NCBI GenBank assembly: GCA_003415625.1
Contig: PYIU01000010.1
Coordinates: 1,424,501 to 1,488,500, forward strand
DNA length: 64,000 bases
DNA from: Aquanectria penicillioides
Lineage: Eukaryota > Ascomycota > Sordariomycetes > Hypocreales > Nectriaceae
Reading direction: 5' to 3'
Position numbers and translations under genes: made by a program. The number at the start of each line of letters is the position of its first letter. Positions within the stretch are counted from its first letter, which is position 1. Below the pieces are notes generated by a model. The model saw only the letters and a program-made list of their open reading frames with translations, was not told the origin of the DNA and searched no databases. This document shows positions 47,900 to 60,000 of this stretch, one piece after another.

Positions 47900-49950
47900 T
47901 AATATTATTAATATAAAGTCCTTTAGGCTATAATTTTAGCTGCTACTTTAATCCCTAATTTAGGCAGTAGTAATAGTGCCTGCTTAAGTTATACTAGCTT
48001 AATTGAATGACCCTTATAATGCCTTCTATTTAATTACTTTAGGGATATAATTAAGGTAGATTAATAAGGCTATACTTAATAAAAGCTGCTTTTTTGCCTT
48101 ATTAGCCTAAAGCTAAAGCTCCCTTAAGGCTTTAATGGCTTTAACCTCTTTTAGGATTATTGCATTTTCCTAGAGTTTCTATATAGCCTTTAGTATAGCT
48201 TGGCTATAAGGGATAGAATTTAAAGGGGCTGTTTTTCTCCTTTTGGCCTTATCCTTTTGCAATTAATTAAAAAGCTTCTTTTAGGATTGGATATTTTTTT
48301 TATTTTCCTTCTTTTAGTCCTTATAAGCCCAATCCCTAACCTTCTTATGCAATTCCTTTATTGTAAAAGCCCTATTATTAACCTAAATATGCCGCTATAT
48401 ATATATACGCTGGGATTATAAAGCAATTTGCTTTTAATATTGCTAGATTATCTCTTTTTGCATTAATTAAGTGATAATTGCAAGATTAAGATAGGCTATA
48501 GTATTTAATATAACCTGCCTAATTAAGCTGCTTAAAAGGTCTAGCTTCTATATACTTTAAATAGCAATAAAGTCTCTTTTAGTCTTCCTTAAGGTAATAG
48601 CTTCCTTTTTAAGCTATATAGAAAATAAGGGCTCTTTTTAATCCTTAACCAGTTAGTAGAGGGGCTATAAAATAACCTTAAGAGCAAAGGGCATTAGCCC
48701 TACCTTTTTAAAGCCTATATATATATAATAGGCCTTAAATGCAGCCCAATATATTGCCTTCCATTAGTTAAGAAAGTCCAATTAAGTAATATATATGCCT
48801 TTAGCTTAAATGAAATTCCTAAGGGATAACTGCTATACCTTCTTAAGGTGCTAATAAACACTAATATTAAGGGGCTAAAGAATATAATTAATATAAGCAG
48901 AAAGGCAAAAAGAGATAATATTAAAGGCATAATAATACTATATAAAATTAAGGTCTTTATAAGCTAAAAACCTATCTATTAAAAGCATTTAATATATTGG
49001 ATTTTTCTTCTTTTTTAATTAAATAGCAAAAGCTTAGGTTTAAGTGGCCCTTATAATATTAGTCTTATACTTAAACCACTCCTTAATTAAATGGCCATTA
49101 AAGGTATTACTAAAGGCAAAAGAGTGTTCATTAAAGTGCTTTAACCACTATTAAGCCCAATGGCTATTTATATATTCAGTTGCTATATTAGTAAGGATAA
49201 TATTCTTATTAATATTAGCTATAATGTATTCCTTAAGAAGGACCTTTACTAAAAGGATAAGGAAGGAAGGAATTAACATTTTAGTAGCACTAATAGCATT
49301 AATAAAAATAAGGGACTCCTTATTGCTTGGCTGGAAGGTTATAGGCTAGGTGTTTTTCTTCATTTAGGTTAAGTATATCTTTAGGCTGCTATTAACCTAG
49401 CCTATTTATAAGGGCATTTTATTAAAGTTCTATAAATTAGCTAAATTAAGTAAAAGCTTTTTAATAATAGCCTTAAATTCCTTAAACTAGGCCTCTATAT
49501 TAAAAAGGTTATACTTAATAAAAGCTCTTATAATCTCCTTAATCTTTAAAGTCTTAAATTAAAGCTTTAGATGCCGCTATTTAAACCGGCAAGCCTAAGC
49601 CTTAGAAATAGCTATCTTTAGACCTTAAATTTAGTGTTTCCTTAAAAAGCTAGCATAATTGCATATATAGGCTTCTATTATAGCAAATGCACTCTTCTCT
49701 ATATTATATATATATGTAACAATTGCCCGCTCTTCTTTTGCAGTTATAGCTTAAGGTAACCCTCCCTTATTAATACTAAAAGGAAGCCGCTTTCCTGCTC
49801 TTAATAATAATATATATTTTTTAGTGAGAGATTTCTTAGTATAGTGTAAATAAGCTAGTTTATTTACAGTTAATGTATAGAGCAGTAAGGGATTTGCCTA
49901 AATTGTCTATATAATGTTTTAACCTAATAGGTATATATAGGCGGCATTTG
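47900..49950 (-). pseudogene. Fot1/pogo transposase relic (DDE superfamily 1)
   Basis: Cuts and pastes the element at TA sites. The minus strand from about 49440 reads a decayed N-M-x-x-K-G-F-x-x-G block, then VNSSLKIY (family SSKRIF), then PITFQPSNKESLIFINAI (family RxIQPGNREWVTVIxAV). Next come IPSFLILLVK and, at 49123-49149, WLKHFNEHS (family LxWLxHFxxHT). NGHLIKEWF follows near the place of the LxLDGHxSH motif with its catalytic Asp. The frame continues through the open stretch 48930-48715 (LRRYSSYPLG). Catalytic acids are lost or altered, so it is inactive. Family length is 500-550 residues. The N-terminal Psq and CenpB helix-turn-helix domains should lie at 49.5-49.95 kb but are not readable. 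Confidence 0.8.
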
Positions 49951-50065
49951 CTGTAGCGGTATAGGACTTATAAGAAATTTAAGCTATATTGAAATTAGAA
50001 GTAAAAATGCAAGAATAATAAATTTAGTTGATTTTAGGCTTTAAATAAAGAAGTTATTAATGAAT

Positions 50066-50169
50066 TATATTAGAAAAGTTGATTATGCTAGTAATGCGGT
50101 TATGGGTTTTATTACTACCTCTCCAGCAGAAGAGGTGGGGTTGAAAGCTAGCTTATATAACCTAATGGG
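50066..50169. repeat. Fot1-like right inverted terminal repeat
   Basis: Inverse of 47340-47445 with scattered transitions. It has a short CCTCT...AGAGG stem like the left one. Confidence 0.85.
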
Positions 50170-50171
50170 TA

Positions 50172-51060
50172 TTTACTTAAATATAATTTAATTAAGGTTA
50201 AATAGGCTAAAATCAATTAAATTTAGCTTAAGTAAATTAAACCTAACTGTAAACTTTACTATATTAATCCCTTTAAAATCTCTTTTATTAACTTTACTTT
50301 TAGCTTTAGCTTAAATATAGAATTAATACCCTAAGAGATTTTTGCTTCCTTAACCTAAAAGCGCTAATAATAGTAGCTTTAAATAGCATTAGTTCTTTAA
50401 TGCCTATACTATCTAAAGCACTATTAATAGCATTAAGATATAACTTTAATAATAACCCTTTTTAGGGCTATAAAACTGCCTTTAGAGCGCCTTATTACTA
50501 TATCTTTATTTTTTATTTTAAACTTAATACTATAATATTTAATTTTATTAATAAAAGAATATTTTAATATATATTATTACTATTATTTTATTATTAATTA
50601 TTAATATAATAGCTATATAAGCTTAACCTTTATTTATTAATAGAGCATTTAAGCTAATAGATAGAGTTAATTTTATTTAAGCTAATGCTTTTTTAATGCA
50701 CTATATTATATAGCTAAATAATAAAGTAATAAAAGTATTTAAAATTTATTAATTTAATTAATTAAATATAGTGCTTTATAAATTAAACTTAAGCTAAAAT
50801 ATCTATTAATTAAAACTGCTTAATACTTTATTTTTATATTCTTAAATTATATAATTAAAATAATTAAATAAATTACTAATTTTAAATAAATAATTACTGC
50901 TAAACCCCTTTTATATCTATTATATATAATAGTTTTAAATAGACCTAAAGAGATCTTATATACTTTAAGCTAATTTACTAAATCTATTGCCCCTTATATT
51001 AGTAGAAGAATTAGGATCTATAATAACTTTAGTAAATAGGTATTATATATCTCTCTCTCT

Positions 51061-51094
<34 letters not shown>

Positions 51095-52740
51095 CTTTCT
51101 TTTTTATTATACTTTAAGACTATACTAAACCTATTGCTAATACCTATTACTATATCTTTATATACTATAAGTGCATAAGTATATTAGCATTACTATATAT
51201 ACTTATATATATCTATTTATACTTATATATATATATATAAATTTATTTAAATATTTTTATTAAAATAATAAAAAAATACTAATTATAATAATCTATATAT
51301 ACTTTATATTCTTTACTATAATTAAATCTATAGGCAACCCTATATAATATTCTATATATTTACTTTTTTAATAACTACTAATATATATTCTATAATCCTA
51401 AAAACTAATAATTAATACTAAATACACTTTAAGATATAATAATTACTTTAGTTAGGCTTTCTATCTTTCTATTAATTCTTAATTATATTTATAGAAATAT
51501 ACCTTTATTATTAGTATTATACTTTTATTAATATAGATATATTAAGAACCTTTTATTAACTTAAACTTAATCTATACTTAAGTAATAATACTTTATTATA
51601 ATTATATTATTACTATTTTATTTAAGACCTTTACTTTATACTTAAGTATATAATAAAAGTAAAGATAGTTACTATTTTAATGCTAACTAAAAATATAGAT
51701 TAATAATTATTATAACCCTATATAATAAAATCTTATAAATAAAAAAATAAATAGATTTATTCTTTTTAGCTTATAATGCCTATTTAATCCTTTACTTATT
51801 TATTTTCTTTTATACTTACTATTCTATTTATAAATTATAGCTTAATTTTAATCTATTTTTTATTAAATAAACCTATTAATATATTTACCTATATATACTA
51901 TTTAAGACCTTAATATTTATATATATTTATATTTATATATATACTTCTATATACTTATATCTATATATATATATAATATTATTGCAACTATCTTTTAAAC
52001 AATCCCTTTAATTAACTTCTTAACTATTACTTTAACTATTGCTTAAACTATCTCTTTAGCCTTTATTCTAATCCTTACCTTAACTTTTACTTTAATCTTT
52101 ATTTTAATTAATTTTTTAACTATCTTTAGAAAATCCCTTTCCCTTTCTATTTTCTTAAAAATCTCTTAAATATTTAAATATAAATAAAATTATAATTACT
52201 AAAATCTATAAGCCCTAAATATTATAAGAAAAATATAAAAATAACCTATTTTTAGTATTATATTTAATATATATTAAAAAACTAATTAAACTTCCTTAAG
52301 ACTAATAATATATAAATAATATAAACTATAATACTATTAGCTAAATATATATCCCTTAATTAATATAGTTTATATAAAAATATATATAACTTCTTTAAGA
52401 TAAAAAAAATAAACTATTAATACTTATATTTAGTATTAATCTCTTAATATTTAATAGAACTTTTTATTTAAATAAATAAAAATATTTTTAGTATTTAATA
52501 AATAGTATTTTATATCTTTTTGCACTTATATAGAAAGTTAAATAATTAAATACTCTATTAAAAGAATTAAACTTTTAGTTAAAAGATAAATATAAAATTT
52601 TAAATTTTATTATATTAATATTATTAATTTAAGATTATAAATACTATTAATAAATAATATTTTTTTAATTTAAAACTTAAAACTATAAAAAACTAATATA
52701 TTATATAAATAGTATTAAACTATACTTATTAAAACTAAAT
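50172..52740. other. Element E interior right of Fot1, no recognised gene
   Basis: Very AT-rich, with a (TA)n run at 51064-51092 and a run of TTAACTWTT/TTTACTTTAA words at 52005-52130 that may be a decayed repeat-coding stretch. The 50987-51178 open frame contains the (TA)n run and is not convincing. Nothing else seen. Confidence 0.5.
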
Positions 52741-52749
52741 AAGCTATTT

Positions 52750-54150
52750 TCTTTTAGAAACTCTATTATTAGCTTTATTAGTATTATTGCTAGTTTAGTA
52801 ATTGCACTTTTTAAAAAGTCCTCTCTTTAAGGCTTTTTAAATAAAGAACTTTAATGCTGCGGTTTTATTAATCTCTTTAACTATATAATGCCTATTAGGG
52901 CATTAAAACCACTATATAAAGGTGCCTATACCTTTTAAATCTTTATCCTTATTTCTATAGATATTAGCGCTTATTCTATATACTATTCTTAAATGCTTTA
53001 AAGCCTAACTTTACTATTTAAACTAAATATAGGCTTTTATTGCATTAGCTTAATTATAGGGCTTTTAGACCACTCCTTAATAAAGAAACTGCTCTTACTT
53101 TTAGAAGACCTTATCTTAATTATAGTCTTAAATAGCTAAATATAGTTATTAACTATAATAGTTTATTTAACTTTATAATAATAGTATGCATTATTAATAA
53201 AAAGGAGACCTTCTATCTCTATAGGAGCTATTATAAACTATATAAAATACTTTACTACTCTTTATACTATTAATATATTAATAACCCTTAAATATAATAT
53301 AGTAATATTGCTATTGCTAATATTAATACTAAAACTACTTGCATTTTTAATAAAATAGAGATATACCCTTTAAACCTTAATATTAATAAATTTAATTAAA
53401 TAAAAAACAATTTATTATATCTATATAAATTATATTACTATAATGCCTCTATAATATTTAGTTTTTATTAATAGAACTAGCCTAAAGCTTAAGGAAATAT
53501 CTATTATATAGAAATAATAATAGATAATATAGATAATATAAATAATATAAAATGCATTAAATAGCATTAATGCATTTAACTTTATTAATATATTAAATAA
53601 TATTAACTATAATAATCCCTTTAGTAAAAAAGAATATTTAAATATACCTTATATTTAAGCCTCTATTAAATAATTGTAATTTTAGCCTATTATTAATAAT
53701 GCTTAATTTACTTTAATTAATAATCTATTTATTATTAATAAAATCTAATCTATTTCTATAAAAGTTTAATTTATTTCTATTAAAAGCTAATTTATTTTTA
53801 CTAAAAGCTAGTTTACTATAAGCTAAAGTTAATCTACTATTAATAGAAGTTAATCTACTTTTAGTATAAATAAATCTATTTTTATTAAGACTTAATTAAC
53901 TATTAATTAAAATTAATTTAATATTAGTAAAAGCTAGTCTATAATAAATAAAACCTAATTTACTATAAATTAAGGAAATATAATTAAAATATTTAATTAT
54001 AATAAAAAATAATATAAAGATAGAGAAGAATCTAATAATAAAGATATTTAAGGCATTTAATATAGAGATCTAAAAACACCTATTTAAAATACTTTAGTTC
54101 CACTACTAAAGATAGCAAATGCTACTTAAGGTAAGAGAGGGAAAAAAAGA
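52750..54150 (+). pseudogene. Heptad-repeat (coiled-coil) protein frame, element E cargo
   Basis: Plus-strand frame with RIP-type stops. The C-terminal third (53744-53977) is a tandem of eleven 21-bp units, each one heptad: NLFLLKA, SLLQAKV, NLLLIEV, NLLLVQI, NLFLLRL and so on. N or S stands first, hydrophobics at 2-4, a basic or acidic residue at 6. Such a leucine-rich heptad would form a coiled coil or leucine-rich repeat stack. Upstream, a readable stretch (MPIRALKPLYKGAY near 52900) is not recognised. It lies next to the right end of element E and points outward. I know no transposition protein with this repeat, so cargo is the best guess. The start codon is not determinable. Confidence 0.5.
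53744..53977 (+). repeat. 21-bp tandem repeat, ~11 units
   Basis: Consensus AATYTAYTTYTANTAAAAGCT in frame with the heptad protein. Every unit is exactly 21 bases, so the protein phase was under selection before decay. Confidence 0.8.
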
Positions 54151-54326
54151 GGTTTTTATTAAATTGTTTATCTATCTACTATATTTCTTTTCTCTATAAT
54201 AGTATAGGATAGTAAAGCTTTTATATATATTATTATTTTACTTATTTCAATTAAGTTCTTTAAAGAGCCTTTATAATGCATAATAAGAAGGCAGCTTACT
54301 GCAAGCAATTTATGTATCTCCTTCTG

Positions 54327-54468
54327 TTTTTTAATATAGCATTATAAATAGCTTAAGCCTATATTATAAAAGCCTTTTAGCTAATAGAATTTACTTTTCT
54401 ATTAAATTAAATATACTTTATAAGCTACTAAAAGATAACTTTATACTTTATAGACTAAATTAAAGTTA
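54327..54468 (-). mobile_element. Gypsy copy A, segment 3
   Basis: Matches 27802-27945 of Gypsy copy B (TTTTTTAGTATAGCATTATAAACAGCC onward) and continues copy A after element E. It ends at ...TAAAGTTA where element Z begins. About 1.7 kb of the 5' side, including the 5' LTR, is missing and should lie beyond the right window edge. Confidence 0.85.
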
Positions 54469-54660
54469 TGCCTTAAGGAACGAGAGGTTTTTTTAGTAAT
54501 GCTGTGGCGCGCGTGTATATATATATGTGTGCCTTTATGCCTTTACCTTAATGGGTAGTATAAGCTTGCTTGCTTGGTTGTTAGTTGGTATATGGCGGCA
54601 GTGGCGGCAATGGTAAGGGCAAGGGGATTAGGCCGGCCTTCTTCCTTTTGCTGCCTAATT
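54469..54660. promoter_or_regulatory. GC-normal end of element Z copy 2
   Basis: Homologous to 862-1052 (inverse). It contains GTGGCGCGCGTG, an alternating TATATATATGTGTG run, GCTTGCTTGCTTGGTTG, GGCGGCAGTGGCGGC and GGCCGGCC. The matching end in copy 1 has TTTTGTTTTG runs instead of the TATATG run, so low-complexity parts vary while the flanking words are kept. Probable recombination end and promoter; role inferred from position. Confidence 0.4.
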
Positions 54661-54984
54661 AGAAAATTTACTTTAGTTTGTATTATATAACCTTTATATA
54701 ACTTTATATAGCAGCATTATATAATATTAGGTTTTATAGATCTATAGGTCTATAAAAAAGGCATAAAAGGCATAAAAAAAAACAATTAATATAGTATATA
54801 TCTTTTTAAACTTTATTAATAGCATCTTTATTAATAGTATTATATTATATTATATATTATATATATATATATTATAAAATTATATATATATATATATAAA
54901 ATAATTAAATAATAAAAAGGAGCTTTTGCACTCTTTTTATAGTAATATTATAAAGCCTTTCTAGCCTTACCTTTACTGTAACTA

Positions 54985-57000
54985 TTTTTAGTAGAATAGT
55001 ATTGCTAATTATATTTTTATTTTAAACCTTTAAGATAAGCCTAATGCCATTAAGTGTGCAGCATTGCAATAGCTATATATAGAGGCTATATAGATTGTAT
55101 ACGCTTAGGATATTATGCCTATTTACTATTACTATCTATATGCCTTATAAATTAAGGCTAATGCAATTTAAACTATAACCTTATACTTTATAGTTTATAT
55201 AGGCAAATGCTAGTGTATATAGCAATCTACAGTAAGTAATATTATATTGCTACTATAGCTATTTTTTAGCTTCCTTATTAGCATATAGTATAGTTATAGA
55301 GATAAGCATTAATAAGATTGTACCTTAAGGCATGCATTTAAACTTAAAGCTGCTTATAGTTTTGCTAATAAGCAATAGCCCTATAAAAGGCCTAAAGTGT
55401 ATAATAAGGCTCTTAAAGATATAATAGCTAAAGTATGCCTTATTTAGTATAGCGCTAATAGCCTTATAGCTAGCCCTATTAATTACTTTAAGGCCCTAAT
55501 AGATATTTTGCATTATAACTATTAGTATATTAGGCATAAAGATAAAAACAATAGGCATAAAGATACTACTATTATTACTAACTTCTATTATAAGTAAGGC
55601 CTCTTTCTCCTTAAGGCTGCTATTTTTCTATAAATACTTTAATAGAAAGATTTATATAAAGTGCTAATAGTTCCTACTAAATATAAGGCATCCCTTAAAG
55701 TTAAGGTATTAGTAATTTTAGTTTAAGGGCATAATTATTATAATGCCTATTTTCTATAAGATTGGCTGGCCTTTATAATAGTACTGCTAGTTTAAAAGGT
55801 TAATATCTATTTAATTTTAAATATTATAGTAAATATATAATAGTAAGGCTTATAGCTTAATGTTCTTTATTAAGTAAACCTATTTATTAAGTATAATAAT
55901 AGTTATAAACTTTAACTATAGTAAATAGGCTTTATTTTAAATATAGTATTGCTTGCTTTAGCTTATATATTACTTAATTAAAAAGGCTAAAAGGATAATA
56001 AATCTATTTTAGATTAAGCAAAATTAATAAAAGTTATTAAAAAGGAGAATAATTAATATACTGCTAAAATTAGCTTTACTACTATATAGCTGCTTAAGGC
56101 AGCAATTAATTTAAATAAAGGTTAAGGACTTAAATATATTAATTTTATTAATAATAAAGGCCTATTTATTGCATTAATATATTAACTTTTTGCTATCTAT
56201 AATATATAAGCTTATATTAAATCTATTAAAACTAGCTCTATTTATATTAGCTATTGCCTTATTAATGCTATAAATTAAGTAAATAGTAATGCTATTAATT
56301 TAAATAGTAATAGCATTAAATATTGCTATTAATAAGAGCTTATAGCTAATATCTTTCCTTTTAAATAGTATAAAGAGTATATTAATTACTTATAATTTGC
56401 CTATATTGCCCTTACTGCTTAAAAATATATATAGCTATATATTATCTTTACTCTTAAGCTTACTTTTAGGCTACTTAAGGCAATTAAAATACTAGTATAT
56501 AAAGAATAGGGCTATATATTGCTATTTATTAAGTATATAGCTTACTATAAGGTTATAGCTAGCCTATATAAAGGTTGCAAAAGGCCTAAATATAATATTA
56601 GCATTAGGCCTTTAAGCAGCTTCTTCTATATTTATTTAATTAATTGCTAATAGCTTTTTGCTAAACTTAATTAAGATATTAGTAATAGCTATATTTAGTT
56701 TTAAAGCGATCCCTATAATAGCATTTATATTTAAGCTAATCCTTTAGATCTATTACTTAATCTCCTTAAAGGCATTATATTAAGTAAACTTAATTGCTTA
56801 TAGCTTAGCAATATTAAATAGCTTTATACTAGCTATACTTAAATTACTGCTTTTAGTAATAGTTGCCTTTATAGAAAAGGCATTATTAATCTTTATACTA
56901 TTAATAGAAGCTTTTACTATTTTAAATTAAAATTTATTAAGCTATTAAAAGGCTGCTAAAATATTAGGCAATTTAGCTATAAGCTAGTTAAAGCTTATTG
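54985..57000 (+). pseudogene. Crypton-like tyrosine recombinase relic, element Z
   Basis: One plus-strand frame, ~650 codons, TAA/TAG stops only. INYFKALIDILHYNYQY (55477-55527) starts a ~98-residue stretch up to YFLQDWLAFIIVLLVQ (about 55753). In Crypton proteins the distance from the YKRAL-type helix to LRDxLxFLLGHxxLxRGE is about the same. Then follow NIQQQG (family NEGPTP), KYNNSYKLQLQQIGFI at 55888-55935 (family GKTNxxGRxxxxGxI) and LALAYILL at 55956-55976 (family ALAFYLF). Later blocks IALTAQKYIQL and LLFIKYIAYY match IYTALTAKELIQL and LLLIKY in element E. Spacing agreement over three blocks is the main support. The last catalytic residues cannot be verified. It would be the recombinase moving element Z. 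Confidence 0.5.
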
Positions 57001-60000
57001 CAGCCCTTAAAGTATTTTTAAGCTATATAATACTATTTAATTAATTAAATTAATATTAATTAATTAATTCTATTATAGGAAACTAATAGCTAGGCTTAGC
57101 CTTAGCCTTATTTTTATTAGTATTAGTATTAGTATTAGCTCTATTAAGTTTATTGCCCTTATATACTGCCTATTGCTTTATATCCTTTTATACATTCTTT
57201 ATTAATTTCTTTAGTGCCTAAATATTGCCTGCAATAAAGTAAAGGCATTTACTTAAGGCTGCCTAATACTTATATTAAATTACTATAATATTTTTCTTAT
57301 TGCTATTGCCTAAAAAGTCCTTTTATAGAATAAAGAGCCTAAAGTATTAAACTAAAGCCTTAAGCTTATTTATTAATTATTTAAACTAGCTCCTTAAACT
57401 ACTTTTTTAAACTTTCTCCTTTCTATACCTATATATATAGTAAGGCCTTGCCTAATACTAATACTTACTTACCTTTAAAAGTAGCCCTCCTTTTTATTTT
57501 TATAGTTAAAGTCTATATTTATATAGCTATTTAAATAAGGTATAGTAAGCTTTATAAAAGAGTATAGTACTTAAATTCAATTAATACTATAGGTTTAGTT
57601 AGCCTTAAATGGCATATAGCACTCTTGCCTAAATAAAAAGCTCTTTTAGATGCAAATAATAGTAAGGTAATTAAAGAGGTATAGGTCCTAAAGTATAGGG
57701 CCTTAATGCAAATATATATTAAGATCTAATAGCTTCTTACCTATAGTAGCTATTAAGATAGGCTTAAATCTAAACTAGGCATCTGCTTTTATAGTTAGTA
57801 TACTACTAGCTATATATAAGTAAGTCTATTACTAAAATAACCTTTAATATAAAGCTATTATATTAATAAACAATTACTTATTTATATTAGTATATTCCCT
57901 AAAATACTGCAAGAGATTAGCAATAACCTTAATATATAAAAGGGGCTGCTTTATAAAGATGCAATTTATAACTTTAAGTAAGAACTAGCGACTTTTATTT
58001 GCCTTAGCTATAGTTTTATTGCCTAAAACTTAAGTATTAGTAGGAGTAGTAGTAGTAGTAATAGAAGAAGAAGAAGCTAAAGCTAAAGCTAAAGCTAAGG
58101 CTAAAATAGAAGTAGCAATAGAGCGTAACTATAATTGCAAGAAGAGCTATACTATAGCTATAGCCTACTTTTATAATAGATCCTTTACTTTATTTATATA
58201 GTTTATTAAATAGTATATAAAGGCTAGTATATAAATCTATATATTAATAAATAAAATATTATAGTTATATTATAGGCTAATTGCTAATACTTTATTTTAT
58301 TAATTAATAAATAGATATTACTATATTAGCTATAAAATGCTATTAATATTAAAAAAGGTTTTAGGCATAAAGTCCTATAATGCCCTAAAGTAATATTTCT
58401 TTTTTCCTTTATATTGCCTTATTAATAATATATAAAGCAAATACTTTAGATATAAATATATATACCTATAGTGCTATATTTTATATACTATAAAGTTAGC
58501 CTTTTTTTTAAATACAATAAAGAGCTAAATAAGCAATACTATTAAATAATTAATATTATTAGCTATAAATATTTAATTAAAGTTATTAAATACTTTATTT
58601 TTATTAAGATTTTATATATATTAAATATTAATATTAATTTAATTTATTAATGAAAACCTTAAATTAAATCGGTCTTTTAGGTTAAAATTGCTATATACTT
58701 TAGTAAAGATACTATTTATATACTATATAACCTTATAGTAAAATACTATAGTAGTATTATCTTTTATCTTAAGATCTTTAGCAATTAAAAAGATTAAGCT
58801 AAAATTACTTTATAATTATAGTAAAGAATAGATATATAAGGCACTATATTTATTTATCTTTATAATGCTATAATATTGCTTAATATAGCTAAAAACTAAA
58901 TTTTAATTAATTTTTATATAATGCTTAAAAAATAAAAAGATTTCTTAATAAAAGAAAAGCATTAAGCTTACTAAATTAGAAATTATAAGCTTAATCCTAT
59001 TATAATTATTACTGCTTAAACTTAATAAAACCCTTTTTGCTTCCTTAAGATAATACTTATTGTATATAGCTAAATGCAATTTAATAGCATTAATAATATT
59101 AAAAGGGTTTAATATTAGCTAGATTGCTAGTATATCTCTATAGATAATATTAAATTATAGCTCCTTTTATATATATAGCTATACTTTCTTAAATATAAGC
59201 TATTAATACCTATAAATAAATAAACTATATAAAAGTTTATTAACCTCTTTATTATTAGTCTTACTATTCCCTTTTAGCTCTATATTAGCTTAGGTAAGGC
59301 ACTTAAATATTAAAAACTATACAATTGCCTTAACTTTAGAAAAATTAAACTGCCTTATGCTTACTATACTTATACTGCAATTGCAAGATTGTATTAAAAT
59401 ATTAAAGATAAAAAAGGTAAAGGTATAATAGCTCTTAAATTGGCTGCTATAATGCCTAATTACTGCCTTAGCCTATACCTTTAGTATTATATTTTAGAAA
59501 TTAATAAGGCTAAGGCTACTATTTACTTATGCCTATTTATACCTAATAATAGTACTAGCTGCACTACTTTAAGTATTATTAATCTTATTACTATTGCCTT
59601 TACTATTACTATTGCTATTGCTATTGCCTTAGCTTTAATCTCTAATCTCTTTTTCTATTTTATTAGCTGCTTAATGTATAGCTGCTTTCTTAATATAGTA
59701 GGGACCTTTAATGCTTTAAGGAAAGAGAGTTAAAAACACTTTAGGAAAGTATAATAGATTATTTAAGTTAATATACCTTTAACTATAGTTAAGATAGATA
59801 TAAGGGCTACTAAAGCCCTTATAGACCTATGCACTTATATTGCTTGCTTTAGATTTTATTAACCTTAATACTGCTAGATTAATATACTTTATAATAATAT
59901 TAATAGTAAATTATAACTTTTTGGTATTTATAACCTTAAGTATAGTATTTAATAAAAATATATTAAAAAAATATTTTATTAATATAAGCATTAAGCTCTA

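Larger units (their letters stand above)
47340..50169 (-). mobile_element. Fot1/pogo DNA transposon nested in element E
   Basis: 2,830 bp with inverted terminal repeats of ~105 bp (47340-47445 and 50066-50169) and TA on both sides. The repeats keep normal GC (CCTACCTCTCC, GTAATAAAACCC, ACCGCAT) while the inside is mutated. Inside each repeat is a short stem (CCTCTCC-TGCC-GGAGAGG at 47390-47407 on the left). The transposase relic is on the minus strand. The element is larger than Fot1 itself (1.9 kb) and has longer inverted repeats, so it may be a distinct pogo subgroup. Confidence 0.88.
39691..54326 (+). mobile_element. Element E: large Crypton-like transposon, 14.6 kb with nested Fot1
   Basis: Defined by interruption of Gypsy copy A: the Gypsy stops after AATAATAATAT at 39690 and resumes with TTTTTTAATATAGCATTAT at 54327, so no more than one or two bases can be duplicated. 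Without the nested Fot1 the length is ~11.8 kb. The left end is GC-normal for ~170 bp with a (GGTC/AGTC)n array, then has several ATTATATAAT/ATATAACTT words (39880-39950). The first frame is a plus-strand recombinase-like ORF; further frames follow at 45.6-46.3 kb (minus) and 52.7-54.1 kb (plus). CTCTTTAAAGAACTT at 39693-39707 recurs inverted at 54254-54268, 58 bp inside the right end. No long inverted repeats. The missing target duplication fits Crypton-style integration but also a Helitron or a deletion. Confidence 0.6.

Noticed and set aside
50987..51178. 63-codon frame with an Ile-Tyr run
   Set aside because: The run is simply the (TA)n microsatellite translated; the surrounding sequence shows no coding phase.
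39693..54268. CTCTTTAAAGAACTT as terminal inverted repeats of element E
   Set aside because: The 15-mer is largely self-palindromic (TCTTTAAAGA), and the right copy lies 58 bp inside the boundary set by the Gypsy junction, so it is not terminal. Kept only as a note in the E entry.
39691..54326. Helitron
   Set aside because: The missing target duplication would fit, but I see no TC start, no CTRR end with hairpin in either orientation, and no Rep HxH or helicase motif in the frames read.
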